A stretch of DNA of 64,000 nt from Vibrio hyugaensis (GCF_002906655.1 NZ_CP025794.1:248001-312000); one strand, 5' to 3'. Positions 24,854 through 34,338 are shown, numbered from the stretch's first letter. The notes: generated from the letters alone by a model not told the origin. Program-made: numbers and translations.

Positions 24854-24879
24854 AAATGGGGTGAAGCTTCACCCCATTT
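24854..24879 (+). terminator. Terminator/attenuator between ectC and the aspartokinase gene
   Basis: AAATGGGGTGAA (24854-24865) pairs perfectly with TTCACCCCATTT (24868-24879), followed by TCTTTTC. It should reduce read-through into the aspartokinase gene. Confidence 0.85.
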
Positions 24880-24921
24880 TCTTTTCCTTTCTTTCAAATT
24901 ACCAATCATTAAGGCCCTCTC

Positions 24922-26346
24922 ATGACATTTACCGTAGAAAAGATCGGCGGTACTTCGATGACAGCATTCGATGCTGTGCTTGATAACATTCTCCTTCGTC
25001 CACAAAACCCTTATAACCGTATTTTTGTCGTTTCTGCCTACGGTGGTATGACGGATGCACTACTGGAATGCAAAAAAACCAGCAAGCCAGGCGTCTATCA
25101 ATTGATTGCCAAGCGAGATGAAGCATGGGAGGAGGCGTTAGATTATGTTGAAAGTCGAATGCTACTGACCAATGAACATATCTTTGCTGACCCAATGAAT
25201 AGAATGCGTGCGGATAAATTCATCCGTTCTCGCATCGCAGAAGCTAAAAACTGTGTCACCAACATTCTTGAAACTTGTCAGTATGGTCAATTTTCTCTAC
25301 GTCATTATTTGCCTCAAATTCGTGAATTTCTCTCCTCGATAGGTGAAGCACACAGTGCCTATAACACGGCTTTGAAATTGAAAAATATCGGCATTAACGC
25401 AAAGTTTGTCGATCTTTCTGGTTGGGATAACCAACCCCCCAAAACACTGGATGAATCTATCTCTGATGCCTTTGCTGAGATTGACGTTGCTCAAGAATTG
25501 CCAATTGTCACAGGGTATGCCTACTGCAAAGAAGGTTTAATGCACACCTATGATCGCGGTTACAGTGAGATGACGTTCAGTCGCATCGCTGCCATGACTA
25601 AAGCTGATCTGGCGATTATCCATAAGGAATACCATTTAAGTTCTGCCGACCCGCGAGTGGTTGGTGTAAATAACGTTAACCCTATTGGCTCGACCAACTA
25701 TGATGTGGCTGATCAACTGGCAAATTTAGGGATGGAAGCAATTCATCCCAATGCGGCAGCGGGTCTACGTGAAAGCGGTATTGAGTTACAGATAAAGAAC
25801 ACGTTTGAGCCTGAGCACCAAGGAACGTTAATCTCTGCAGATTACCGCCCAGAGAATGATCGTATTGAGATTATTGCAGGTAAACAAAAGGTGTTCGCAC
25901 TTCATTTGTTTGACCAAGCGATGGTAGGCAAAGTGGATAATGTCAGTTACGAACTGATGGAAATCATTGCGGACGCTCGCGTTAATCTTATTGGGAAGGA
26001 GATGAACGCAAATTCAATTACTTATTACCTAGGTGGCAGCATTGATAGTTTAAACAAAGTGCTCTACAAGGCCGAAAAGTGCTACCCTAAAGCATCAATT
26101 ACAGGAAAAATGGTCGCGTTGATCTCCGCAATTGGCTCTCAGATTGACACTAATAAAACATTAGCGAAAGGCGTGCTAGCGCTGATGAATAGTGGGGTAA
26201 CACCGATCGCGCTCCATTCATCAATGAGAAACGTGAATGTACAGTTTGTGGTCAGTGATGGCGAGTATAAACAAGCGATTTGTGCACTGCACGAAGAGTT
26301 CTTTGAGCAAGGTAGTGCAATGAAAAAGTCGGTGAGCGTTGCTTAA
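24922..26346 (+). CDS. Ectoine-associated aspartokinase (Ask_Ect)
   Basis: The 474-aa aspartate kinase begins MTFTVEKIGGTSMTAF, with the KxGGTS nucleotide motif altered to KIGGTSM. It contains the substrate motif FSRIAAMTKADLAIIHKEYHLSSADPR and two C-terminal ACT domains (about residues 315-470). The opening and its position after ectC identify the ectoine-specific isozyme, which supplies aspartyl phosphate and is expected to escape lysine/threonine feedback. A perfect terminator in the 88-bp gap suggests it is transcribed at a lower level than ectABC, or from its own promoter. Confidence 0.94.
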   Translation: MTFTVEKIGGTSMTAFDAVLDNILLRPQNPYNRIFVVSAYGGMTDALLECKKTSKPGVYQLIAKRDEAWEEALDYVESRMLLTNEHIFADPMNRMRADKFIRSRIAEAKNCVTNILETCQYGQFSLRHYLPQIREFLSSIGEAHSAYNTALKLKNIGINAKFVDLSGWDNQPPKTLDESISDAFAEIDVAQELPIVTGYAYCKEGLMHTYDRGYSEMTFSRIAAMTKADLAIIHKEYHLSSADPRVVGVNNVNPIGSTNYDVADQLANLGMEAIHPNAAAGLRESGIELQIKNTFEPEHQGTLISADYRPENDRIEIIAGKQKVFALHLFDQAMVGKVDNVSYELMEIIADARVNLIGKEMNANSITYYLGGSIDSLNKVLYKAEKCYPKASITGKMVALISAIGSQIDTNKTLAKGVLALMNSGVTPIALHSSMRNVNVQFVVSDGEYKQAICALHEEFFEQGSAMKKSVSVA

Positions 26347-26372
26347 CGCGTTTAGTTGGTAATGGAAGTAGT

Positions 26373-26396
26373 AAAGGAGCCAATTGTGGCTCCTTT
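26373..26396. terminator. Bidirectional terminator
   Basis: AAAGGAGCCA (26373-26382) pairs with TGGCTCCTTT (26387-26396), followed by GTGTTTTTT. It lies between the convergent aspartokinase and cytochrome c peroxidase genes. Confidence 0.8.
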
Positions 26397-26416
26397 GTGT
26401 TTTTTGCTCGAACAAG

Positions 26417-27403
26417 TTAGATATTCGGGCGAGCAGTCTCGTTAGTGGATGGCGGCAAGTGAGGCAACGTCACTTCCGGTTGATCACCCGTTAAGGAACG
26501 CAAGAACTCAGTGATTTTTCCAGACTCTTCCTTCGTCAGCTTTTGGCCAAGTTGTAAATCAGCCATCATCGACACCGCTTCTTCTAACTCCCAAACTGAG
26601 CCATCATGGAAGTAAGGGTAGGTCAGTTCAACATTTCTTAGCGTCGGTACTTTGAAGACAAACTTATCGAAATCATTACCCGTGATCGCTTTACGTCCCA
26701 CATCTGGGTTATCCGTTGCGAACGGCTTCACTAAGCCCATTTTTTGGTACATTTGACCACCAGCGAGAGGGCCGCTGTGACATGCTGTACAACCTTTCGC
26801 TTTGAATAAGTTGTAACCCTCGACCTGTGCGGTAGTGAGTGCGTTATCGTCGCCTTTTAACCAAAGATCGAATGGTGCGTTTGGTGTACGCAAGGTTTGT
26901 TCGAACGTTGCAATCGCATCGGTGACGTTATCAATATCTATGGTCTCAGTCCCATACGCTTCTTTAAACCACTCGCGATATTGTGGAATCGACTTGAGCG
27001 TGTCGATCGCAAGCTGGTGGCTAAAGGCCATTTCGAGTGGGTTTTCTATAGGGCCAGCCGCTTGTTCTTGCAAATCTTTTGCGCGCCCGTTCCAGAACTG
27101 AACAAAGTTCAAATCCGAGTTAAACACCGTCGGTGAGTTGATAGGACCAATGGCCCATTTATGACCAATGGAGCTTGGTAGGTTATCGACGCCACCTTTT
27201 GCGATGTTATGGCAAGAGTTACAAGAAATGGTGTTGGAGGCGGATAAACGAGGTTCAAACCACAACGTTTTACCCAGTTCTACTTTCTTAGCATCAAGGC
27301 CAGAAATAGGCTCAATGACCTTGATTGGCTCTGCAGATTGGCGCTCTGCGTAGGCACCGAAAGATAGGACTGACAAGACGCTCACTGCTATAAGAGTTTT
27401 CAT
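26417..27403 (-). CDS. Di-haem cytochrome c peroxidase
   Basis: This periplasmic di-haem peroxidase reduces H2O2 to water with electrons from c-type cytochromes. The N-terminus is a signal peptide (MKTLIAVSVLSVLSFGAYA, cleavage near residue 19). Two CxxCH haem motifs are present, CNSCH at 61-65 and CTACH at 205-209, together with the CCP elements WFEPRLSASNTISC and VPTLRNVELTYPYFHDGSV near residues 256-274. The length (328 aa) is normal. It is monocistronic. An FNR-like site 242 bp upstream would suit micro-oxic induction, as known for such enzymes, but the distance is large. Confidence 0.95.
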   Translation of the reverse strand: MKTLIAVSVLSVLSFGAYAERQSAEPIKVIEPISGLDAKKVELGKTLWFEPRLSASNTISCNSCHNIAKGGVDNLPSSIGHKWAIGPINSPTVFNSDLNFVQFWNGRAKDLQEQAAGPIENPLEMAFSHQLAIDTLKSIPQYREWFKEAYGTETIDIDNVTDAIATFEQTLRTPNAPFDLWLKGDDNALTTAQVEGYNLFKAKGCTACHSGPLAGGQMYQKMGLVKPFATDNPDVGRKAITGNDFDKFVFKVPTLRNVELTYPYFHDGSVWELEEAVSMMADLQLGQKLTKEESGKITEFLRSLTGDQPEVTLPHLPPSTNETARPNI

Positions 27404-28036
27404 AATAACTTCCTTTTTAAGTGATTTTTCACTCTCACTAGGGCGGCGTACTTCTTATTGGTACGCTCTGGAAGTCACGGTATAGCAATCGTTTTATTCG
27501 ATAAAATGCAAAAAATCGATGGTTTTTATGGCAAAAAACGATGTTAAAAACGCACAAACTTTGCACGATTTGATTTTGCTAGCTTCCCAAGCAGTTGGTC
27601 ACCTTTCATTTACAAATATGCAAAGAATATAAACGACAGGTTCGTTGATTTAGGTCAATTATGCAATTAAATGAATTTGAGAGCTGGAGTCTCTAGTTTG
27701 AAGAAAAAGTGGAGATTTTATCGCCCAAATAGGGCGTTGGTAGAGGACATATAACAGCCAACAAGTCCGATGTTTAGAATTATTCTATTTTAGGGAGTTT
27801 GCTCTAACTCTGAGTCAATCATTACATTTCAATTTCAAGAAACGTTTGGAATTGGTCATGTTTCTGAGTATACGAATTATTATCAGTTACGCATCCGGTT
27901 GCGCATTGTTCTAGGTTGAATCGTGTAACGTCACTGCAGCACGTATTGAGCGTATTACGCTGATTGTCTGTGTTTTCGTGTTGACAGTTTGGTACTAGGT
28001 AAAAATCAACAACACTATGATTTCAAGGAACATTTT
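27404..28036. other. Intergenic region upstream of ccp and the protease
   Basis: These 633 bp separate two divergent genes. No ORF of substance is present. TTGAT-TTAG-GTCAA (27645-27658) resembles an FNR box with one mismatch in the half sites. Otherwise I see only AT-rich promoter-like sequence. Confidence 0.45.
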
Positions 28037-29629
28037 ATGTCAAAGAAACTACTTACTTGTTGTATAACCTCGGCAATCTGTTTTCATTCTGCTTCCGTTT
28101 ACTCTCAATCAACGGATCTGCCAGGTGCTTCTGATTTACAACAAGCCCCTGCAGCGTTGATGCTCGCTCCGGACGATGTCGCCATCGCTGATCGTTATAT
28201 CGTGGTCTTTAAACAGCCGCAAATGATGCCGAGCGACTCTCCATATTTTCAACAGTCCACGCAACAATCGGTGGACAGTATGTCCGGCTTATACTCAATA
28301 CAGGTAGAGTCCGTATTTGATCGCTCAATTAGCGGCTTTGTTGTCACGTTGAATACAAATCAGCTGGACGAACTGCGTGCTGATCCGAGAGTAGACTACA
28401 TCGAACAAGATAAAATGCTAACGCTTGAACCGATAGTCTCGGTAGAAGCGAACCAAAGCAATGCGATTTGGGGCCTTGATCGAATTGATCAGCGCAGCCT
28501 ACCGCTTGATAGCAATTACAACGCCAACTTTGATGGTACAGGGGTAACGGCTTATGTCATCGATACAGGTGTGAACAATTCACACGTCGAGTTTGGTGGG
28601 CGTTCTGTTTCTGGCTACGACTTTGTCGATAATGATTCAGACTCAAGTGACTGTAACGGACACGGTACGCACGTTGCTGGCACCATTGGCGGCAGCCAGT
28701 ATGGTGTGGCAAAGAACGTGAATATTGTTGGTGTAAGAGTACTTAGTTGTTCTGGCTCAGGTTCGACATCCGGTGTCATTGCCGGGGTGGACTGGGTGGC
28801 TGCTAACGCTTCAGGGCCTTCTGTTGCCAACATGAGTTTGGGAGGCGGCCAATCTGTCGCTCTCGATAGCGCGGTGCAAAGTGTAGTTCAGTCTGGCGTG
28901 AGCTTTATGCTGGCTGCTGGCAATTCTAATGCGGACGCTTGTAACTATTCACCTGCTCGTGTTGCTTCTGGCGTTACTGTTGGTTCCACTACGAGCTCAG
29001 ATTCTCGCTCGAGCTTTTCAAACTGGGGTAGCTGTGTCGATGTATTTGCACCGGGCTCGCAAATCAAATCTGCTTGGTATGATGGTGGCTACAAAACCAT
29101 CAGTGGCACCTCAATGGCAACGCCACATGTAGCCGGTGTTGCAGCGCTATATCTTCAAGAAAACAATGCATTATCACCAAGCCAGCTAGAGGCACTGATT
29201 GCTGAACGAGCATCCAATGGAAAAGTCTCAGACACTCGCGGAAGCGTAAACAAGCTGCTCTATAGCTTGGCGGATTCTGACTGTGGTCAAGATTGTGGTG
29301 GTCCAAATCCAACACCGGATCCTGAGGGCAAGCTAACCTCTGGTTTACCAGTGAATGGCTTGAGTGGCGCAACAGGTGCGATGGACTATTTCTATGCTGA
29401 CCTAGAGGCAGGCCAACGTCTAACTGTTCAAACCATCGGTGGAAATGGGGATGCTGACCTCTACGTACGCTTTGGCTCGAAACCAACACGCAATAACTGG
29501 GATTGCAGACCATACAAATACGGCAACAATGAAACATGCACAGTGACCGCACCGCAGAGCGGGCGGTACTACATCATGATTTACGCATATTCTAGCTACA
29601 GCGGTATGACAATTCAGGCGAACTACTAA
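28037..29629 (+). CDS. Secreted subtilisin-like alkaline serine protease
   Basis: This 530-aa exoenzyme has a signal peptide (residues 1-23), an inhibitor I9 propeptide (about 53-130, starting RYIVVFKQ), a peptidase S8 domain (about 145-420) and a C-terminal pre-peptidase PPC domain (about 445-530). The catalytic triad is complete: Asp176 in VIDTGVN, His209 in NGHGTHVAG and Ser359 in GTSMATPHVAG. It closely resembles V. alginolyticus exoprotease A. The ATG at 28037 is chosen over an upstream in-frame TTG (27989) because AAGGAA precedes it and a proper signal peptide then begins the protein. The linker is rich in Cys, Gly and Pro. Confidence 0.96.
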   Translation: MSKKLLTCCITSAICFHSASVYSQSTDLPGASDLQQAPAALMLAPDDVAIADRYIVVFKQPQMMPSDSPYFQQSTQQSVDSMSGLYSIQVESVFDRSISGFVVTLNTNQLDELRADPRVDYIEQDKMLTLEPIVSVEANQSNAIWGLDRIDQRSLPLDSNYNANFDGTGVTAYVIDTGVNNSHVEFGGRSVSGYDFVDNDSDSSDCNGHGTHVAGTIGGSQYGVAKNVNIVGVRVLSCSGSGSTSGVIAGVDWVAANASGPSVANMSLGGGQSVALDSAVQSVVQSGVSFMLAAGNSNADACNYSPARVASGVTVGSTTSSDSRSSFSNWGSCVDVFAPGSQIKSAWYDGGYKTISGTSMATPHVAGVAALYLQENNALSPSQLEALIAERASNGKVSDTRGSVNKLLYSLADSDCGQDCGGPNPTPDPEGKLTSGLPVNGLSGATGAMDYFYADLEAGQRLTVQTIGGNGDADLYVRFGSKPTRNNWDCRPYKYGNNETCTVTAPQSGRYYIMIYAYSSYSGMTIQANY

Positions 29630-29640
29630 CTTACAACACC

Positions 29641-29662
29641 AAGCCCACTTTACGGTGGGCTT
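29641..29662 (+). terminator. Terminator of the S8 protease gene
   Basis: AAGCCCAC (29641-29648) pairs with GTGGGCTT (29655-29662), followed by AGTTTTTG. Confidence 0.8.
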
Positions 29663-30121
29663 AGTTTTTGAAAGCTCTATGTTTGAGCCTATTCAAATAC
29701 ATTTGTTTGTCGTTCTAAAGGGGTAACTAGATGGGAGTAGCTGTCGCTATCAATAATATTGAATTTGAATTACGGATAGAGGTGTAAACGTCTATCGTTG
29801 TATTCACCAAAGCAGGGGGGGGGAATTTAGCGAATAGCTAAGATAATTCGAAATAGGAGAGGGCTGATATGAGTCTCTTTTTTATTTTGCCGTTGTTTAA
29901 ATCTTGTGAATAAATAATGCTTCAATTCATTCTTTTTGTGAATTAATTAAACTAACAGTTATCTTAAAAGAAAGGGAATAATAGCCCTTTGAGATTTCAT
30001 GATGAGCTTTTGAGTAGTAAAAATATCTATTTTAATGGTTAATTTGTCGCCACTATTTATCTAATTGTTAGAACTATCATATTGTAACAAATTCTTACAT
30101 TTGGTATTTAGGGGCAGTTTA
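29663..30121. other. AT-rich intergenic region with a G9 tract
   Basis: These 459 bp have no credible ORF. A run of nine Gs occupies 29815-29823. AT-rich sequence around 29940-30080 precedes the 388-aa gene and probably holds its promoter. Confidence 0.55.
29815..29823 (+). repeat. Homopolymeric G9 tract
   Basis: Nine consecutive Gs lie in a noncoding AT-rich region about 300 bp upstream of the 388-aa gene. Tracts of this length are prone to slippage. Confidence 0.9.
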
Positions 30122-31288
30122 ATGCGATATCAATCTTCACCAAGTAACCATACAGAACAACTACAACAATCAACTCAAGAACGCGCTGAACAACAACGTC
30201 TGGCTCGAAAAGAAGAGCTTAAAGTGACACAAGAAGATAATAAGCGTTGGGCTGCAAATCGAGAAAGAGTCATGGCTGAACGCAACAGTGAAAATACTGA
30301 AGTCACCTTAACTCAATTAAAAGAAAATAAGAAAAAGGGTGGGCTTAGTTCTTTGTTGTGCGCGAAACCGAGTTTTTCCAAGCTCCCAACCAAGACCGTT
30401 GCTTATTGTTGGGTTAATACAAAAGCGGAAAGTGGTGAAGACAATATTATTCCCAGTGTTGAAAAGGAACATGGTCTACTGAACGTCATTAGTAATGCAA
30501 AAATCACCCCGAAGGTAAAACACATTATATATGTTGATAGACGCACTAAGGGGCGAACCTGTTATGACTCACGCGTTGAGCTTCCTGATAATGTTAAGTT
30601 TGTTTCAGTTGATGAATTGCTGAGCAAGAAAAACATCGCGACGCCAGTCATTGCCAAGAAGGTGACTGAATTGTATGAGGCAAGTATCAACCATGGCAGC
30701 CCAGCTTTTGCGAAGAATATGGTCTCTTTACTTGCCCTAAATGCTGGAGATTACTTCTTCGATATTGGTGTCAGCATCAAGCCAGACGGGAATTTAGTTA
30801 AGCATCTTAATGGCGAGAGCAAATTTTCCGGCGGTGCAGTAGGTAACGGGAGTTATTTGATGGGTGGACACGATAAAGAAGATATTGAGACAGTTGTTGA
30901 GTACCTCTACGAAATGTATACCTGTGAAAGACCACCAACGGTGCATCCTAAAAAAGCAGTGGAGGTATTAGAAAACCTCGATAAATCGTTGAAGCCAGCA
31001 GATGTGATAAGTGAAGTGACAAGCAACTCGAAACTAAACGAAAAAATCACACCTGCAGACTTCGTTACTTACTCTCGTAGGATGGAGAAGGGATTCGCTG
31101 AGCGTGGTGTTAAGACTACGATGTGTGAATATGCCCGTTACACGGACGTCGTCTTTGGTAACAACATTGCCGTGCTCACGACTAAAGTGAAAACGGTCTT
31201 TAGGAGCGGAACAGATTTCGTTAATACCCATAAGATGAGCCACATTCACAAAACCAAAGTGGAAGCGCATCACGTGCCAGTTTTATAA
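30122..31288 (+). CDS. Uncharacterised effector-like protein, possible GT-A glycosyltransferase fold
   Basis: The 388-aa protein has two visible parts. Residues 1-75 are highly charged and Gln-rich with no hydrophobic core, like secretion or chaperone-binding leaders. Residues about 85-280 alternate strand and helix (TVAYCWVN, KHIIYVDRRTKG, NVKFVSVDELL). They include FAKNMVSLLALNAGDYFFDIGVSI (split here by Asp214), reminiscent of the LLRLLALYEYGGIYLDxD pattern of sugar-nucleotide-dependent transferases. The second Asp of a DxD motif is replaced (DIG), so activity is doubtful. No signal peptide or membrane segment is visible. AGGGG precedes the ATG at 30122; an upstream TTG is less likely. I cannot name a family, and the transferase idea is weak. 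Confidence 0.6.
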   Translation: MRYQSSPSNHTEQLQQSTQERAEQQRLARKEELKVTQEDNKRWAANRERVMAERNSENTEVTLTQLKENKKKGGLSSLLCAKPSFSKLPTKTVAYCWVNTKAESGEDNIIPSVEKEHGLLNVISNAKITPKVKHIIYVDRRTKGRTCYDSRVELPDNVKFVSVDELLSKKNIATPVIAKKVTELYEASINHGSPAFAKNMVSLLALNAGDYFFDIGVSIKPDGNLVKHLNGESKFSGGAVGNGSYLMGGHDKEDIETVVEYLYEMYTCERPPTVHPKKAVEVLENLDKSLKPADVISEVTSNSKLNEKITPADFVTYSRRMEKGFAERGVKTTMCEYARYTDVVFGNNIAVLTTKVKTVFRSGTDFVNTHKMSHIHKTKVEAHHVPVL

Positions 31289-31310
31289 GGTAAGCAGCTC
31301 AAAAACACAA

Positions 31311-31332
31311 AAGGGACTCATTTGAGTCCCTT
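31311..31332. terminator. Bidirectional terminator
   Basis: AAGGGACTCA (31311-31320) pairs with TGAGTCCCTT (31323-31332). It lies between the convergent 388-aa and lipoprotein genes. Confidence 0.78.
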
Positions 31333-31374
31333 TATATTGAAATTAGATTTCGGGCTTTAGGTTAGAGGTTAAAG

Positions 31375-32373
31375 CTATTTCACTTCGTATCTCAGTAGAA
31401 CTTCATTGTCCAATACAACGTTTGTTGACCAAATGAAACTTGCTCCAGCCCCACTGAATTTCTCGATGAAGTTCATATAAGATTTTTTGTTGTTCACACC
31501 AATATCATCTTCTGAATATTCAGTCGCTTGAGGCCATGAAGTTGCGTCAAAGTCTTTTGCCATCCAGTTGTTTGGGGTTTCCCAGTGAGCTGCATAAGCA
31601 TTTTCACCGTTATCCGTGCCTTCTGTTGTACAGTTCTCCGATAAGCGCAGTTTTTCAAGGTTATCGCCATCAACTTCACTTAGGCAGCTAAGATCATAGA
31701 TTGGCGCAGTATAGAATGTCTGTGCTTGCCAGTCGGAACCTGTCACAGTACCGTCACTAAAGCTTGCGATAAAGCCACCATCACCTGGGTGGAATGCCTT
31801 ACCGCGGTTATCTTCTGTACCTAAACCTAAGTTTTCTTCCCAATCAATTACTTTTACAGCAATAGTGTATGGTTTACTTACTTTGAACTTGACGATACTA
31901 GAGTTAAACGGTGTGAAAGGTACAGTGTCTACTGCAATAAGCTGGCCATTAATATATAACTCGAAGTAGTTGTCAGCAAAGATATAACCAGTGATCTCTT
32001 CACCATCTGAATCAATAACAGCCACCGGTACAGAGTCTTCATCAACATCGGCAATGCTATTAGGAGTGATATTGGCGCATTCCTCATAAAGGTCGGCTGC
32101 TTTTGGCGCAGTTGTGAAATGGTTTTGTGCCGGGACGGTCCACACCTTGCCGTCAGCATCAGGAATTTCACCGATACCTGCAACTCGGCTTCTCCCGTTC
32201 TCACATTCAAAAAGATTTGTTTTTACTGTTGTTGCAAGACCTTGGGTAATGCTAGCTGAACCTTTGTAATCATCGAGGCTTCTATTAGCTTTTACGTCTG
32301 AAGATGGAGAGCAACCAGCCAACAATAGGGTGATAAACGAAAGAGCGAATACTTGCTTGTTTGTAGTCATCAT
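31375..32373 (-). CDS. Putative secreted lipoprotein
   Basis: The protein is about 332 aa with a lipoprotein signal: the lipobox LLLAGC places the modified Cys at about residue 21 from the 32373 start. The mature part is acidic and rich in Asn, Asp and Trp. It contains strands such as GYIFADNYFELYINGQLIAVDTVPFTPFNSSIVKF, here only cited as a feature near residues 128-162, which resembles a lectin-like or PA14-like beta-sandwich. Two in-frame ATGs (32373, 32370) are equally possible; a TTG at 32379 is unlikely. Four cysteines in the mature part may form disulphides. The function is unknown. Confidence 0.75.
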   Translation of the reverse strand: MMTTNKQVFALSFITLLLAGCSPSSDVKANRSLDDYKGSASITQGLATTVKTNLFECENGRSRVAGIGEIPDADGKVWTVPAQNHFTTAPKAADLYEECANITPNSIADVDEDSVPVAVIDSDGEEITGYIFADNYFELYINGQLIAVDTVPFTPFNSSIVKFKVSKPYTIAVKVIDWEENLGLGTEDNRGKAFHPGDGGFIASFSDGTVTGSDWQAQTFYTAPIYDLSCLSEVDGDNLEKLRLSENCTTEGTDNGENAYAAHWETPNNWMAKDFDATSWPQATEYSEDDIGVNNKKSYMNFIEKFSGAGASFIWSTNVVLDNEVLLRYEVK

Positions 32374-32678
32374 CAACAAAATCCAGTCGTAAGTATGAAG
32401 TTTAAGTGTAGTAATTAATCTAGCTAGATCAATGTATTGAAAAGGTTAGATAGTTGGAACGCATAATAGTCTGTGTAATGTAAAACAACGTAAACGATGT
32501 GCAATTCTCGGTAAATGAACTTCTGCTTTGAGGCTTCAAAGTTGTCTAGGAGGCAAACTCATACGCAATTCAATCATTCATTTTTGAATGAATAAGAATC
32601 AAACCTGTCTATTTTTGAACTCTATTGTGTTTCGTAAAATAGCGCCATCAACTTGCTAACACATAATGAAGGCTTCCT
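32374..32678. other. Divergent intergenic region
   Basis: These 305 bp lie between the lipoprotein gene and the DoxX-like gene. No ORF is visible. TTCATTCATTTTTGAATGAATAA near 32576-32599 contains the imperfect inverted repeat ATTCATT/AATGAAT, a possible operator. Confidence 0.4.
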
Positions 32679-33194
32679 ATGAGCACATCACAACTAATTC
32701 TTGAGTTATCTATTATCGGCACAATGCTACTCCTTACGGGTGTCTTTTTGGTTCGTAGCTATGAAAAAACCGATAGCGTAGGGACGAAAGTTCAGAAGAT
32801 CTTAACGGGTCTTCTTAGTGCCTTTATGGTGATGGCGGGAACAGTAAAATTCTTTGACCCGTTTACGACTATGTTCGCAAAACAAATCGCACTGAGTGAA
32901 CTGCCTTTTCCGACTCTGTCTCGTTGGGCGGGTCAATTAGGTGAGATTTTTGCAGGTTTCCTGCTACTGGTGGTGGTGATTGGTAATAAGGCACTCGCAG
33001 CACCGATTAAAGATAAAGCGATGCAACTATCAACGCTATTAACGACCGCAATTATGATTGTCGCGGTTTATGTTCACTTATTGCCAAGCGTGCCGGCAGA
33101 AGTGCTACCGCTTCAGTCTAAGCCACCGGTAATGACACTGATTATTCTTGGATTAGCTTGGTTAAATGCATTCCTATATTTTCGTAAAAAGTAA
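32679..33194 (+). CDS. DoxX-like four-helix membrane protein
   Basis: The 171-aa inner membrane protein has four predicted helices and resembles DoxX/DoxX-like proteins, with a central VMAGTVKFFDPF motif that is frequent in them (xxxGxxKF.DP). Such proteins often accompany redox or peroxide-defence genes. A LysR regulator, a DUF2798 protein and an AhpD-like protein lie just downstream, so a shared role is plausible. AAGG precedes the ATG. Its own terminator follows. Confidence 0.72.
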   Translation: MSTSQLILELSIIGTMLLLTGVFLVRSYEKTDSVGTKVQKILTGLLSAFMVMAGTVKFFDPFTTMFAKQIALSELPFPTLSRWAGQLGEIFAGFLLLVVVIGNKALAAPIKDKAMQLSTLLTTAIMIVAVYVHLLPSVPAEVLPLQSKPPVMTLIILGLAWLNAFLYFRKK

Positions 33195-33213
33195 TCGTTA
33201 AATTCACATAATA

Positions 33214-33244
33214 AACGCCAGATTAGTTCGTCTAGTCTGGCGTT
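33214..33244. terminator. Bidirectional terminator
   Basis: AACGCCAGATTAG (33214-33226) pairs with CTAGTCTGGCGTT (33232-33244) with one G-U pair, followed by TTTC. It lies between the convergent DoxX-like and LysR genes. Confidence 0.8.
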
Positions 33245-33266
33245 TTTCATTTCATAAAAACAATAA

Positions 33267-34190
33267 CTACGAATCTCGCTCTGAGTGAATCGAAGCCAGA
33301 AACTCCGCCGATTGCCCAAACCGTTCAAAAATCATATCTCTAAAGGCAACCACTCTGGTCGCTATCAGTTTTCTGTCTGCCCACACCAAGAATGCTTTAC
33401 CGGTTGGGTATTCAACGTCTGACAATACCTCTACTAACTCTTTGCTTTGTGCGTGCTTTTCAAAGGCTGCTCTTGGCATCATACAGATCCCAGCTCCTGC
33501 TATTGTCGCATCAATATTTAAACGCAGACTGCTGATTGAGTAACGAGGCTGATAGGGAATGCGGATCGCCTTACCATCTTCTTTTAGTTCCCAATATGGC
33601 AAGTTATTACCTGAGAGTAGCTGATGGTTCATCAACTCTTCAGCTCGTTTTGGCAGACCATGTTTTTCAATATAGCTAGGTGATGCCGCTAGCATTAATG
33701 GTGATTCAAACAACTGACGCTGTATTAAATGATTGGCGTGAGGTGGGGTCGTCACAATCGCAAGGTCAATCTGCTCATCAAAGAAACGTTCTGTGCCTGC
33801 GCTAAATTGAATGGTTACGGAGACCTCTGGGTGAAGCTGCATAAACTCAATCGCCATCTTTTGCAGGAAATTATCAGCAAATGGCTCAGGGCAAGAGACT
33901 CGGATTTCACCCGTTAATACTGGCTGACTATTCGAGAGCTGCGTCCATTCATCATTCAGCTGCATAAATAGGGCAGCGAAGCGCTGGTAATATTCGTCGC
34001 CAGCTGTCGTGAGCTGGAACTGTTTTGCATTCCGGTGTACCAGTTTTTCACCCAGTTTATCCTCAAGACTTGCCACCGCCCTTGATAACGTTGGGGCTGA
34101 AACGTGTGTTTTAAGGCTCGCTGCTGCAAAGCCTCCGCACTCGACAGATTGGCAAAACAGATAGAGATTGGAGATGTCTTTTGCTTTCAT
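33267..34190 (-). CDS. LysR-family transcriptional regulator
   Basis: The 307-aa LysR-type regulator has an N-terminal winged HTH (NLYLFCQSVECGGFAAASLK, then SAPTLSRAVASLEDKLG) and a C-terminal periplasmic-binding-protein-like effector domain. The ATG at 34190 is chosen because the protein then begins MKAKDISNLYLF at normal distance from the HTH; the upstream ATG at 34229 would add 13 residues. It is divergent from the DUF2798 and AhpD-like genes, which it probably controls from the 148-bp shared region. The inducer is unknown. Confidence 0.92.
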   Translation of the reverse strand: MKAKDISNLYLFCQSVECGGFAAASLKTHVSAPTLSRAVASLEDKLGEKLVHRNAKQFQLTTAGDEYYQRFAALFMQLNDEWTQLSNSQPVLTGEIRVSCPEPFADNFLQKMAIEFMQLHPEVSVTIQFSAGTERFFDEQIDLAIVTTPPHANHLIQRQLFESPLMLAASPSYIEKHGLPKRAEELMNHQLLSGNNLPYWELKEDGKAIRIPYQPRYSISSLRLNIDATIAGAGICMMPRAAFEKHAQSKELVEVLSDVEYPTGKAFLVWADRKLIATRVVAFRDMIFERFGQSAEFLASIHSERDS

Positions 34191-34338
34191 AATTGATCGC
34201 TCTTGAGGATTGCATTCTGAGTTAATCATTCAAATATGAAAGATTCAAGTTCAATGTTGTCTATTTTTGATTGTGATGGGCGGGGCTAATATGACCCCAT
34301 CAGTTAGCCAATCGAAGTCAGGCATAAGAGAGTCAATC

